In this document: positions 44,332-52,940 of the stretch, piece by piece
Numbering within the stretch: position 1 is the first letter of the stretch
Layout of the letters: the number at the start of each line of letters is the position of its first letter
NCBI RefSeq assembly: GCF_000758665.1
Contig: NZ_CP009285.1
Span: 6,138,001 to 6,202,000, forward strand
From: Paenibacillus borealis
GTDB lineage: Bacteria > Bacillota > Bacilli > Paenibacillales > Paenibacillaceae
Direction of reading: 5' to 3'
Length of the DNA: 64,000 bases
The notes under the pieces: generated by a model
Database searches by the model: none
What the model was told of the DNA's origin: nothing
The model's input: the letters and a program-made list of their open reading frames with translations, nothing else
Position numbers and translations under genes: made by a program

Positions 44332-44991
44332 TTATCCTGCAGATACCATCTTCCGTTTGAGCATACCTGTGGCTACAACAATAATTCCCAGCACCATAGG
44401 CAGCATGGAATGGAAGGTGGGCAGCATGAAGGAAATGACCGCACCAAATTTGGCATCCTGCAGCAGCATATTACCGGCTGTATACGCCAGAATATAGGCT
44501 CCGATGAAGACCAGCACCGGGAAACGGTGCAGCCAGCCCACGATGATGCCGCTTCCCCAGACCACAATCGGAATGCTGATGGCAATCCCGATTACGATGA
44601 GTGCCAGATCACCTTTGGCCAAGCCTGCAATCGCCAGCACATTGTCCAGACTCATGATGAAGTCGGCGAGCAGAATGGTGCGCACAGACTTCCATACACT
44701 GGAGCTTCCCTCAATCTTAAGTTCCTCCTCCTCCTCCAGCAGCAGCTTAAAGGAGATCCAGAGCAGCAGTATTGCGCCTCCGGCTTCAATATAAGGAATT
44801 TTGAGCAGCAGCACTGCAGCAAAAGTCAGGATGCAGCGCAGACCCACTGCCCCGGCAGCCCCCCACCATACCGCTTGCCTGCGATGCTTCTCCGGGAGAT
44901 TCTTGCTGGCCATCGCAATCACCATTGCGTTGTCTCCGCTCAGCACCAGATTGATCATCAATATTTCACCCAGCAGCAATAAAGAATCCAT
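44332..44991 (-). CDS. TerC family integral membrane protein (YjbE-like)
   Basis: The 219-residue protein has about seven membrane segments. The paired signatures are INLVLSGDNAMVIAMA (after residue 13) and ADFIMSLDNVLAIAGLA. The conserved acidic residues in SGDNA and SLDN are those proposed to bind metal. TerC proteins of Bacillales (MeeF/MeeY) export Mn and help metalate secreted enzymes. A LEEEEEELK acidic loop lies between helices. AGGGAGG precedes the ATG and partly sits in a hairpin (45004-45039). It is divergent from a second terC gene. Confidence 0.88.
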   Translation of the reverse strand: MDSLLLLGEILMINLVLSGDNAMVIAMASKNLPEKHRRQAVWWGAAGAVGLRCILTFAAVLLLKIPYIEAGGAILLLWISFKLLLEEEEELKIEGSSSVWKSVRTILLADFIMSLDNVLAIAGLAKGDLALIVIGIAISIPIVVWGSGIIVGWLHRFPVLVFIGAYILAYTAGNMLLQDAKFGAVISFMLPTFHSMLPMVLGIIVVATGMLKRKMVSAG

Positions 44992-45003
44992 TCTCTTCAG
45001 CCT

Positions 45004-45039
45004 CCCTGAACTCCATGTAAATACATGTATGCCTCAGGG
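45004..45039 (-). promoter_or_regulatory. Leader hairpin overlapping the terC ribosome binding site
   Basis: Minus-strand CCCTGA (45034-45039) pairs with TCAGGG (45004-45009), with an inner ATACATGTA/TACATG stem. The 3' arm includes the first bases of the AGGGAGG ribosome binding site, so the hairpin could limit translation. It does not match the yybP-ykoY Mn riboswitch. Confidence 0.4.
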
Positions 45040-45180
45040 TGACAAGCTATGCATCCTGTCCGGCTTTTTTAGAAACTACGCATGAGCGGGGCTGTTCCTG
45101 CGTATACAAAATTATAGCCTGCCTGCCGTATGTCATTATAGCTTATGCTGTCTTCTACCAAATTTGAGGAGTGACCCGGG

Positions 45181-45882
45181 TTGAATACATCCGTTACGGA
45201 TTTCATATTATCCCTGCTGAATATTGTCTTCCTCGATCTGATTCTGGCCGGGGACAATGCCATTGTGATCGGCCTGGCCGCCCGGAACCTGCAGGGAAGT
45301 TCGCAGAAGAAGGCCATCCTGTTGGGCACAGGGGGCGCCGTAGTGCTGCGGATTATCGCGACAATTCTTGTCGTATGGCTGCTCAAAGTGCCCTGGCTGC
45401 TCCTATTCGGCGGACTGCTGCTGATTATGATCGCCTATAGGCTGCTGACAGGGGGAAATACAGAGGACACGGACATACAGGCCGGAGGAACACTGTGGTC
45501 GGCCGTACGGACGATCATTGTCGCAGACGCGGCGATGGGGCTGGATAATGTAATCGCGATTGCCGGGGCAGCCAAGCATAATATTACGCTTGTGGTGCTC
45601 GGGCTGCTGATCAGTGTGCCGATAGTGGTCTGGGGCAGCACGCTGTTCATCAAGCTAATCAACAGGTATCCCTGGATTATCTATATCGGCTCAGCCGTTC
45701 TCGGTTTCACGGCCGCAAGTATGATTACCAGTGAGAAGCGGATTTCCCCCTTCTTCGGACAGCAGCCGCTGCTGCACTATTTGTTTGTTGCCCTGGTGAT
45801 TGCAGGCATCCTTGCCGCCGGCCACTGGCAGCGCCACCGCGCGCACAGCAGAATTAAGCATAGCGGTGATTCCTCCCGGTAA
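45181..45882 (+). CDS. TerC family integral membrane protein
   Basis: The 233-residue protein is a paralogue of the divergent neighbour, with LDLILAGDNAIVIGLAARNL and ADAAMGLDNVIAIAGAAKH carrying the same acidic motifs. About seven membrane segments are visible, and the tail is basic (HWQRHRAHSRIKHSGDSSR). The start is TTG at 45181 with GAGGAG 9 nt upstream. A pair of back-to-back terC genes suggests duplication. A role in Mn efflux or metalation of extracellular proteins is inferred from the family. Confidence 0.87.
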   Translation: MNTSVTDFILSLLNIVFLDLILAGDNAIVIGLAARNLQGSSQKKAILLGTGGAVVLRIIATILVVWLLKVPWLLLFGGLLLIMIAYRLLTGGNTEDTDIQAGGTLWSAVRTIIVADAAMGLDNVIAIAGAAKHNITLVVLGLLISVPIVVWGSTLFIKLINRYPWIIYIGSAVLGFTAASMITSEKRISPFFGQQPLLHYLFVALVIAGILAAGHWQRHRAHSRIKHSGDSSR

Positions 45883-45903
45883 CGCAAATATTCCCCGTAT
45901 ATC

Positions 45904-45955
45904 AGAAAGAGGTGCCCCAGGCAACCGTTATTAGCGGCTGCTGGGCACCTCTTCT
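45904..45955. terminator. Bidirectional terminator between terC and thiI
   Basis: AGAGGTGCCC and GGGCACCTCT form a 10-bp stem around a looped region with a small inner stem. It is followed by TCTTC-type pyrimidine tracts on both strands and serves the convergent genes. Confidence 0.75.
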
Positions 45956-45964
45956 TCAGCTATT

Positions 45965-47260
45965 CTAGAACCATTCTTCCTGTATACCTACCTGCACAGG
46001 GATCACATCGCTCGGCTCCTCATCACCGTAGGGTGTGATCGATACCGTCTCTGTTCCGGCAACAGCCGCATCCAGAAGAGCCTGGTACCCGGGCAGCGTG
46101 GCTTCAATCTTGTCCACAATCCGCATGTTCGGATTCGTTGTCGGCGACTTGGGCACAAACAGCGTACAGCAATCTTCATAAGGAAGGATGGACAAGTCAT
46201 AGGTGCCGATGCTCTGGGAGATTCCGACAATCTCACTCTTATCCATCATCACCAGCGGACGCAGCAGCGGCAGCTCAGTGGCACGGCCAATGACATTCAT
46301 GCTTGGCAGCGTCTGGCTGGCGACCTGCCCCAGACTGTCACCGGTGATCAGGGCCAGCGCCCCTTCGCGTTCAGCGAGAGCGGTAGCGATCCGCAGCATG
46401 GCCCGGCGCATTAGTGTAATAATCAGATTATCCTGGCCGATCCCGGTAAAAGAGGTCTGGACCTCCGTGAACGGAACCAGATGAAGCTTGATTACTCCGG
46501 CATAACGCGACAGTACCCGCGTCAAATCTACAACCTTCTGCCGGGCAAGCTCACTGGTATAAGGGTAGCTGTAGAAATGTATACATTCCACTTCAAGCCC
46601 TCTGCGCATCGATGACCAGCCTGCAACCGGACTGTCGATGCCGCCGGATAAGAGCAGCATCGCTTTGCCGTTCGTACCGAGCGGGAATCCGCCGACACCG
46701 GCAATATTCTCGCAGAAAATAAAAGTATGTCCTTCACGGATCTCAATTCTCAGCTCCATCTGCGGAGATTTCACATCCACGAGCAGCCCGGGATAACCCT
46801 GCAGCAGAGGAGTGGCAATAAGCTTGTTCATTTCAATGGAGCCATACGGGAATTCCTTCCACACCCGGCGTGCACTGACCTTGAAGGTTGTTCCCGCTGC
46901 CGGAGCAATGATATTCAGGAACGTCCGGCTGGTTGCAAGAATCTCTTCAAATTCAGAGCGGGAGACCTTTACCGGGCTGATCGAAGCGATACCGAATACA
47001 TTCTTCAGCGCATCCGTTAATTCACATGCCGGTTCACCGTTGAGTTCGACATAAATCCGCCCGAACTCTTTGCTCAGCACCACGCCGGGATAAGGCTTGA
47101 CCATCTCCTTCACATGCCGGAGCACTGTTTTTTCGAACCGGCTGCGGTTTTTCCCTTTTAAGATGAACTCTCCAAAGCGCAGCAGAAGCATGTCAGCATA
47201 TTCAATACTGCTTCCATTTCCCGTAGTGATTGCTCCGGTTCCCGAATCTATAGTAGTCAT
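45965..47260 (-). CDS. thiI: tRNA 4-thiouridine synthase ThiI
   Basis: ThiI makes 4-thiouridine at position 8 of tRNA and can feed sulfur to thiazole synthesis. The 431-residue protein has an N-terminal ferredoxin-like/THUMP region (LLLRFGEFILKGKNRSRFEKTVLRHV, later LRIEIREGHTFIF) and the PP-loop LLLSGGIDSPVAG. Compared with the B. subtilis protein it has about 20 extra residues at the N-terminus and a short C-terminal extension. The C-terminal rhodanese domain of the E. coli enzyme is absent. It starts just after the cysteine desulfurase gene, its usual sulfur donor in Bacillus. Confidence 0.94.
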   Translation of the reverse strand: MTTIDSGTGAITTGNGSSIEYADMLLLRFGEFILKGKNRSRFEKTVLRHVKEMVKPYPGVVLSKEFGRIYVELNGEPACELTDALKNVFGIASISPVKVSRSEFEEILATSRTFLNIIAPAAGTTFKVSARRVWKEFPYGSIEMNKLIATPLLQGYPGLLVDVKSPQMELRIEIREGHTFIFCENIAGVGGFPLGTNGKAMLLLSGGIDSPVAGWSSMRRGLEVECIHFYSYPYTSELARQKVVDLTRVLSRYAGVIKLHLVPFTEVQTSFTGIGQDNLIITLMRRAMLRIATALAEREGALALITGDSLGQVASQTLPSMNVIGRATELPLLRPLVMMDKSEIVGISQSIGTYDLSILPYEDCCTLFVPKSPTTNPNMRIVDKIEATLPGYQALLDAAVAGTETVSITPYGDEEPSDVIPVQVGIQEEWF

Positions 47261-47263
47261 CTG

Positions 47264-48415
47264 TTATTTCACGCCTCCTTCAGCAATCTTCAAAGACTGG
47301 ACAGCGGCAAAGAGCGCCTGTTCCAGCTGTTCTACATCCTGCTTCGTATGGCTGTCGCCCAGACTGATCCGGATGCCGCCAAGCGCAGCAGCCCTATCCC
47401 TGCCCATCGACAGCAGAACCCGGCTCGGTTCTGCCAGCCGCGAAGAGCAGGCGGAGCGTGTGGCAACGGCCATTCCCAGTTCCTCCAGCCTCCGGGCCAT
47501 GACCTCCCCCTTCATTCCTGGATATGAGAAATGAACAATGTGAGGCGCCCCGTCTCCTCTGCTATTCAGCACAAGCTCGGGAATTCCTGATATATAATCC
47601 TCCAGCCGTTTCTTAAACGGAGTAATCCGGGTGCTGAATTCCTGCCGCCGTTCACCGCTCATGCGCACAGCTTTGGCTGCGGCTACAATATTCGGCACAT
47701 TCTCCGTCCCCGCGCGGTTGCCCATTTCCTGGGACCCTCCGGTAAGCAGGGGAAACAAGGTCACGCCTTCCCGTACATACAGGATTCCAGTTCCGCGCGG
47801 GCCGCGGATTTTGTGTGCTGACAAGCTGTACAGATCCGCCTGCCATTCCTTTAGCCGCGTCTCCAGCTTGCCATAGCCCTGTACCCCATCGACATGAAAC
47901 AGTGTCCGGCGGTTCACAGCCTTGACCTGTCGTCCGATCTCTTGCAGCGGCTGCACCGTGCCAATCTCATTATTCACATGCATTACACTGACCAGCACAG
48001 TATCCGGCCGGACCGCTGCGGCAATCCGCGAAGGATCGACAACTCCTGAGCTGTCCGGTGGAACAAAGGTAATCTCCCAGCCCAGCTGCTGCAGCTGAAG
48101 ACAGCTCTCATAGACAGAAGGATGCTCCAGCTCGGTAGTTATAATATGGCGGCCTCTGCTCTGATATTGCAGCGCAGCCCCTTTGACGGCCAGGTTATTA
48201 CTCTCAGTAGCTCCTGAGGTAAACATAATCTCCTTCGGCTGAACGTCAAGCGCTGCTGCACACACTTCCCGCGCACGCTTGATCAGCTTGTCTGCCTCTG
48301 TCCCTGCCCGGTGAAGGGAAGAGGGATTGGCATAATGCTGCCTCATGACCTGTTCCAGCGTCTGCACCACCTCGTCGTACGGCGGAGCAGCAGCGGCGTA
48401 ATCCCAATACAGCAT
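47264..48415 (-). CDS. Cysteine desulfurase (NifS/IscS-like, ThiI partner)
   Basis: This PLP enzyme removes sulfur from cysteine as a persulfide. The 383-residue protein starts MLYWDYAAAAPPYDEV. It contains TSGATESNNLAVKG, HVNNEIGTVQPL, the HVDGVQGYGK segment and the PLP lysine in LSAHKIRGPRGTGILYV. The mobile-loop cysteine lies in ATRSACSSRLAEPS. The ATG at 48413-48415 follows AAGGAG by 11 nt; the 428-codon frame reaches into a terminator and is discarded. Adjacent to thiI as nifZ is in B. subtilis, it probably serves tRNA thiolation. Confidence 0.92.
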   Translation of the reverse strand: MLYWDYAAAAPPYDEVVQTLEQVMRQHYANPSSLHRAGTEADKLIKRAREVCAAALDVQPKEIMFTSGATESNNLAVKGAALQYQSRGRHIITTELEHPSVYESCLQLQQLGWEITFVPPDSSGVVDPSRIAAAVRPDTVLVSVMHVNNEIGTVQPLQEIGRQVKAVNRRTLFHVDGVQGYGKLETRLKEWQADLYSLSAHKIRGPRGTGILYVREGVTLFPLLTGGSQEMGNRAGTENVPNIVAAAKAVRMSGERRQEFSTRITPFKKRLEDYISGIPELVLNSRGDGAPHIVHFSYPGMKGEVMARRLEELGMAVATRSACSSRLAEPSRVLLSMGRDRAAALGGIRISLGDSHTKQDVEQLEQALFAAVQSLKIAEGGVK

Positions 48416-48463
48416 ATATCGGCGTTCTCCTTTTCTTATCATAAATTTATACCTTAATATTTT

Positions 48464-48528
48464 GCAAAAAGGATCAAACGGGCTGCTGCCGCCGGAGCGG
48501 CATGATGCAGATTCCGTTTGATCCTTTA
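48464..48528 (-). terminator. Terminator after the lytic transglycosylase gene
   Basis: Minus-strand AAAGGATCAAACGG pairs with CCGTTTGATCCTTT, with an inner GCCGC/GGCGGC stem, followed by TT-rich sequence. It begins at the stop codon. Confidence 0.92.
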
Positions 48529-48530
48529 TA

Positions 48531-49244
48531 TTATACCGCGTATTGTGCACGGGCGCGTTCTATTTTGGCAATATAGGCCTGGGTTTCCTTCGGAAGCCCT
48601 GAGAGATTCGCCATAAGCTCTGCGTCGTTATTGACGCCCAGCTTGTTAACCCGGCCCGGGCCGGCATTATAAGCAGCCAGTGCCATATTCTCCTCGCCAT
48701 TGTAACGTTTGAGCTGATAGGAGAGGTAACGTACACCTCCGTCAATGTTCTGTGCCGGATCAAACGGATCGGTGACCCCCAGCCCGTTCGCCGTTCCATC
48801 CATTAATTGCATCAGCCCTTTGGCTCCTGCAGAGGAAACAACATTAGGATTAAACGAGGATTCCGTATCAATTACCGCCTTAATCAGATCAACAGGAACG
48901 CCATATTTCGCACTGGCTGTCTGGATCAGATCTTCGTAATCTGTCGGCATTGTCTGCGTTATTTCCCCGGAAATGCCGCCATAGGTTTCAGCAGTTCCAC
49001 CGAGCTGCTGCCACAGCAGATTGCCAAGTGAAGATGCATCCGTTAGTGAGGTTAAAGAGCTTCCGTTGCTGCCGCCGGTTGCCGATTGCAGAGCCGCCTG
49101 CTGTAACAAAGCAGCGAATTCCGCCGCAGATGAACCCGTTACCCCGGATGTGACCTTGCCGCTTGCGCCTTTCATGCTTGAACTCCTAAGATCAACCCAT
49201 TTCAGTTGCCCGGATCCGCCTGCTGCAGCGGGGTTGATTGCCAT
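48531..49244 (-). CDS. Lytic transglycosylase (SLT family), no signal peptide
   Basis: The 237-residue protein has a low-complexity N-terminal half (Ser/Gly/Ala/Gln-rich) and a C-terminal SLT domain. The domain has YGVPVDLIKAVIDTESSFNPNVVSSAGAKGLMQLM with the catalytic Glu in TESSF, GGVRYLSYQLKRY and ALAAYNAGPGRV. No signal peptide or anchor is apparent, unlike most cell wall hydrolases. It may be exported by another route or belong to a flagellar- or phage-type subgroup. The B. subtilis counterpart YjbJ has a similar layout. It is followed by a strong terminator. Confidence 0.85.
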   Translation of the reverse strand: MAINPAAAGGSGQLKWVDLRSSSMKGASGKVTSGVTGSSAAEFAALLQQAALQSATGGSNGSSLTSLTDASSLGNLLWQQLGGTAETYGGISGEITQTMPTDYEDLIQTASAKYGVPVDLIKAVIDTESSFNPNVVSSAGAKGLMQLMDGTANGLGVTDPFDPAQNIDGGVRYLSYQLKRYNGEENMALAAYNAGPGRVNKLGVNNDAELMANLSGLPKETQAYIAKIERARAQYAV

Positions 49245-49360
49245 GCTCCCATTCCCTCTTTCATGTTGGATCTATATAAACAAAACAAAGCATTCTATTT
49301 AAATTTAAAATACGGCTTTATTTTACAATTATTTTGTCGGAATAGCTATATGCAAAGCCG

Positions 49361-49407
49361 AAAAAACAGACTTCAGACCCGCATAGTTAGGTCTGGAAGC
49401 CTGTTTG
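49361..49407 (-). terminator. Terminator after the DUF4190 gene
   Basis: Minus-strand AAACAG..TTCCAGACC pairs with GGGTCTGAAG..CTG and is followed by TTTTTT. Confidence 0.85.
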
Positions 49408-49435
49408 GAAATCGTATATCCGGAATCAGGATGCT

Positions 49436-49837
49436 CTAACGGGCAAAAGGAATTAAGACAAAATAACTTAAGGTAGAAACAATCCCCAGCCCCATGGACC
49501 AGGCACCAGCTGTTTTCTGCCCCCTGGCATAGGCATAATACCCGAGCACTGTAGCAATTGGCCCCATAATAATCGACCAGATAAATAAGGATACCACACC
49601 AAATCCAAGGCCAATATAACCGATAGTCCGTTCTTCATTGTCCTTTACACCGCCGCTTGTATGCTCCGTTTCCTTATTGGCTGTTCTGTGAATCTGCGCG
49701 GGAAGCGGACTGATCTCAGCTGCATATTCCTCGTTCTGACTTCTGTCCCGGCGGGGATAATCCACTCTGCGCGGACGCAGAATAATTTTCCTGCGTTCCG
49801 AACGGTCCACTTTGGGTTCATCATTCTGATTGTCCAT
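49436..49837 (-). CDS. DUF4190 domain membrane protein
   Basis: The 133-residue protein has a charged cytoplasmic N-terminal half (DNQNDEPKVDRSERRKIILRPRRVDYPRRD in part) and two hydrophobic segments. The signature GYIGLGFGVVSLFIWSIIMGPIATVLGYYAYARG is typical of DUF4190 proteins. Function unknown. The ATG at 49835-49837 follows AGAGGAGG by 5 nt; a longer frame overlaps the upstream gene and lacks a site. It lies 11 bp after the DUF1540 gene, so the two are likely cotranscribed. Confidence 0.75.
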   Translation of the reverse strand: MDNQNDEPKVDRSERRKIILRPRRVDYPRRDRSQNEEYAAEISPLPAQIHRTANKETEHTSGGVKDNEERTIGYIGLGFGVVSLFIWSIIMGPIATVLGYYAYARGQKTAGAWSMGLGIVSTLSYFVLIPFAR

Positions 49838-49848
49838 AAGGGCCTCCT

Positions 49849-50070
49849 CTAGGCGTTCGGCTTGAACGTCAGACAACAGGTTGCGGATGAAGTTCCGGCA
49901 TGGTCATGATGATTATTCGCCGTCAGCTCTTCAGCATATTCTTCCTTGAAATGGCTGCCTGCATGCTTGTCGATTTCAATAACAATTTCTTCGGCACGGC
50001 ACAGGTTCTGTTCTCCCCAATAATGACAGTTGCTCACACTGCATTTCACAAGCGGTTTTGCGTTTGTCAT
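49849..50070 (-). CDS. DUF1540 cysteine-rich small protein
   Basis: The 73-residue soluble protein has Cys in the pattern C-x4-C-x8-C (residues 10-24) and a C-terminal CC pair (SSATCCLTF), plus several His residues (NNHHDHAGTS). This looks like a metal-binding site. DUF1540 members are common in spore formers and of unknown function. The ATG at 50068-50070 follows GAGGTG by 6 nt. Confidence 0.78.
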   Translation of the reverse strand: MTNAKPLVKCSVSNCHYWGEQNLCRAEEIVIEIDKHAGSHFKEEYAEELTANNHHDHAGTSSATCCLTFKPNA

Positions 50071-50178
50071 AATGATCACCTCGGCTTCATTATGTCCTCT
50101 CCGCTTTACTGCTATGCGGCTGAATGGTTTCCAGTTGATGCAATGGCGCCGTTCCTACATACAGGTAAATGTACACGC

Positions 50179-50220
50179 AAAAAAGACCAGGCTGTCATCT
50201 TCCTCATGACAAACCCGGTC
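50179..50220 (-). terminator. Terminator after the YpuI-like gene
   Basis: Minus-strand GACCGGGTTTGTCAT pairs with ATGACAGCCTGGTC around a short loop and is followed by TTTTTTG. Confidence 0.85.
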
Positions 50221-50247
50221 CTTTAGCTGAAACCGGCAGCTCCGGTA

Positions 50248-50745
50248 TTACACCTGATTCTGCATCCGTTTCTCCGTTAAATAATCGTTCTCGTAATAAG
50301 CCAGATCATCACGCAGCTCTTCATAGACCTTGGTAATCTCCATAATAATATCGCGCGCCGGACGAACCGGCTTCTTGCGGAAACGGATCGCATCCTGACC
50401 TGTGTAGGCATAGCGTCCATCTTCGGAGTAGCTTTCATTCTTAGGATAGAAGAAATTGTTCACTCCAAAATGATATACATTATATAGCGCTTTTTGCGCG
50501 AAGGCTTCATCAAAAGTGGCGCGGCGCAGAGCAACCCCAAGCTTCTCATAAGACATCTCCGAGAACACCAGCAGATGGCGGAGATCGGACAAGAAACCTT
50601 GATAGAAATGCAGTGTTTCTTCATCCTCTTCGGCAACCAGTTGCGGCAGCGCATGCTCGTTCAGGAACAGTTCCATTTTTCCGATTACGGATTTAAGTTT
50701 TTCTCTCGTCGATTCACACAATTTCTGCACATTAGCTGCTGACAT
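50248..50745 (-). CDS. YpuI family (DUF3907) protein
   Basis: The 165-residue soluble, largely helical protein reads MSAANVQKLCESTREKLKSVIGKMELFLNEH and later YHFGVNNFFYPKNESYSEDGRYAYTGQDAIRFR. This matches the DUF3907/YpuI family of Bacillales, which has no known function. GGGGGAGC precedes the ATG by about 7 nt. It stands alone with its own terminator. Confidence 0.78.
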   Translation of the reverse strand: MSAANVQKLCESTREKLKSVIGKMELFLNEHALPQLVAEEDEETLHFYQGFLSDLRHLLVFSEMSYEKLGVALRRATFDEAFAQKALYNVYHFGVNNFFYPKNESYSEDGRYAYTGQDAIRFRKKPVRPARDIIMEITKVYEELRDDLAYYENDYLTEKRMQNQV

Positions 50746-50872
50746 GGCGATTGCTCCCCCTTATTAGTCCTTGCTTTGTAGTCGTTACGACATAATCATT
50801 TCGAGTAGTTCTCTCTTGATAGTATCACAAAACTTCATCGGCCTCCACCCACCGTAAGTGAGGATGGTCCTC

Positions 50873-50889
50873 CCGGTCCGGCGGACCGG
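50873..50889. repeat. Perfect palindrome in the protease/YpuI divergent region
   Basis: CCGGTCCG-G-CGGACCGG is a perfect 8+1+8 inverted repeat, about 140 bp before the protease gene and 130 bp before the YpuI-like gene. There is no T-run beside it. It may be an operator. Confidence 0.55.
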
Positions 50890-51026
50890 ATACAAGCCCC
50901 TGAAGGCGCTTATTTTCTGATATTAACATAAAACCCTGTACGGCGGTATCCTTTTCTCCGATGCATAAAACCGGCCCTCTCTTCTAAAGCTAACAGGTAT
51001 TACAATGCCATGAAGGAGCGGAAACT

Positions 51027-52904
51027 ATGTCACGTAAAAATTTAACCGTCGCCGGTCTGGTCACTGCTGCGCTAACGGTTGTGCTGCTTACTTTTGCCCT
51101 CCGTCCGGAAGACAGCACCACCAGCGGTACCCTCAGACAAGCCTCTGTGCCGAATCCCTCTCAGGAAAAAACCATCAAGAAAACCGCTCTGGTACAGGAT
51201 GTAAGTGCTACTGACCGCCTGAACCGTGTGGATGTAAGCAAACATCTTAGAACTATGCTCTCGGATACCCATGGTGCTTCGCCTGAGGATATCTCAGCAT
51301 ATGCCAGGAACTTACAGCAGGGACACGGGCATATCACCATGCTGATGCTCATTGATTTCCGTACGCAGAAGACAACTACCTATAAATCCTCACTTCCGGA
51401 AGGAACGGACCACGAGAACAAGCAGCTGCTCAAATATCTGAACACCGCCAAGTCGGCTATCAAAGGGCATCAATCCTACGAGTCCCCGTCGTTTGTGATC
51501 GGCAGCAAGAAATATTATTTCGTCGCTCAGCGTGACCAGGAAGGCCAGCTCGGCGTTATCGCCCTGATCAATCAGAAGATCCTTGACCGGGTAGCCCAGC
51601 ATCAGCTCAAGAATCTGCGGCTGATTCCTTATCCGAAGGAAGGCAAGTACCGCGTAGAATCCGTTCATGCCGATACTCTGCAGGATCTTACCGTCAAGAC
51701 CGGCCATGACAACGAGAATGCCAGCCACTACTACGAGAACGAGATCGTCGTCCGTTTCCGGAACGGACATCCTACAGCAGGGCAGCTTCAGACCATCGCC
51801 GCAGATATTCATTGTAAGGAGCCGCGCAAGCTGGGGTATGCCTATATTTTCCGCTCAGAGAAGATGAACTATTCCCAGCTCAAAACCTACTTCGCTTATA
51901 AATGGCATCCGCAATATACCGAGCCTCACTACATGTATTTAACCAATGATACGGTGAGCGAAAATACAGGAGCAAATGTAATCACTCCGAATGATCTGCT
52001 GTTCTCCACCTATCAGTGGAATCTGCCGGCCATTGAAACAGAGCTGGGCTGGAATCTGTCCAAAGGCAGCAAGGAAGTCGTTGTGGCGGTGGTGGATACC
52101 GGAGTTCAGGCGGACCATCCCGATCTCCAGGGCCAGCTGCTGGCCGGATATAATGCGATAACTAACGGCTCCACGCCGGATGATGATGTGGGCCATGGCA
52201 CACATGTTGCAGGCATCATCGGAGCATTGACCAATAATGAGGAAGGGGTAGCCGGCATCAGCTGGTACAACAAGATCCTTCCGGTAAAAGCGCTGGATAA
52301 TTCCGGGGCGGGCACCACCTATTCCGTTGCCGAAGGCATCATCTGGGCGGCCGACAACGGTGCCAAAGTCATTAATCTCAGCCTCGGCAATTATGCCGAC
52401 TCCCAGTTTCTGCATGATGCCATCAAGTATGCCTACGACCGTGACGTGGTCATTGTCTCCGCTTCCGGCAATGACAATACCGAACGGCCGGGCTACCCCG
52501 CGGCCTATGAGGAGGTAATCGCAGTGGCTGCAACCAATTCCACCGGAGAGAGAGCGTCTTTCTCCAATTACGGGGATTATATCGATGTGGCTGCACCCGG
52601 GGAAAGTATCGCCAGCACCTATCCTGATAATCAGTATGCGGCATTATCCGGCACCTCCATGGCCAGCCCCCATGTGGCAGCTCTCGCCGGACTGGTACGC
52701 TCGCTGAACCCCGAACTGACCAATAAGGAAGTAACCGAGCTGCTGACCTCAAATGCCGTGGATCTGGGCGATGCCGGACATGATAAATATTATGGCTGGG
52801 GTCAGGTTGATATTTACCAGACCCTGCAGGCCGCCGGCGGAGGTCAGGTTCCCCTGCAGCTGTTCCCGCAGCATGTCGGCAAACAGCTTAAATCCATGCA
52901 GTGA
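51027..52904 (+). CDS. Subtilisin-like S8 serine protease with long N-terminal region
   Basis: The 625-residue protein has an N-terminal hydrophobic segment (about 6-24) that could be a signal peptide or anchor. A roughly 320-residue pro-region follows, with an inhibitor-like stretch EIVVRFRNGHPTAGQL near 239-254. The S8 domain carries Asp357 (VVDTGVQADHPD), His390 (GHGTHVAG), the oxyanion Asn482 (SASGND) and Ser544 (SGTSMASPH). All catalytic residues are intact. The pro-region is much longer than in subtilisin and may have a separate role. AAGGAG precedes the ATG. The substrate is unknown. Confidence 0.9.
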   Translation: MSRKNLTVAGLVTAALTVVLLTFALRPEDSTTSGTLRQASVPNPSQEKTIKKTALVQDVSATDRLNRVDVSKHLRTMLSDTHGASPEDISAYARNLQQGHGHITMLMLIDFRTQKTTTYKSSLPEGTDHENKQLLKYLNTAKSAIKGHQSYESPSFVIGSKKYYFVAQRDQEGQLGVIALINQKILDRVAQHQLKNLRLIPYPKEGKYRVESVHADTLQDLTVKTGHDNENASHYYENEIVVRFRNGHPTAGQLQTIAADIHCKEPRKLGYAYIFRSEKMNYSQLKTYFAYKWHPQYTEPHYMYLTNDTVSENTGANVITPNDLLFSTYQWNLPAIETELGWNLSKGSKEVVVAVVDTGVQADHPDLQGQLLAGYNAITNGSTPDDDVGHGTHVAGIIGALTNNEEGVAGISWYNKILPVKALDNSGAGTTYSVAEGIIWAADNGAKVINLSLGNYADSQFLHDAIKYAYDRDVVIVSASGNDNTERPGYPAAYEEVIAVAATNSTGERASFSNYGDYIDVAAPGESIASTYPDNQYAALSGTSMASPHVAALAGLVRSLNPELTNKEVTELLTSNAVDLGDAGHDKYYGWGQVDIYQTLQAAGGGQVPLQLFPQHVGKQLKSMQ

Positions 52905-52940
52905 GTTAGGCGCTTGTCCGCCTGCCTGACGCGGGAAGGC

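Noticed and set aside
44992..45180. yybP-ykoY manganese riboswitch before the terC genes
   Set aside because: The typical core sequences of this riboswitch are not visible on either strand; only a simple hairpin is present.
50921..50975. Repeated CATAAAACC as a sigma-E type promoter for the S8 protease
   Set aside because: The two copies lack a -35 at the right spacing, so a sporulation promoter could not be supported.
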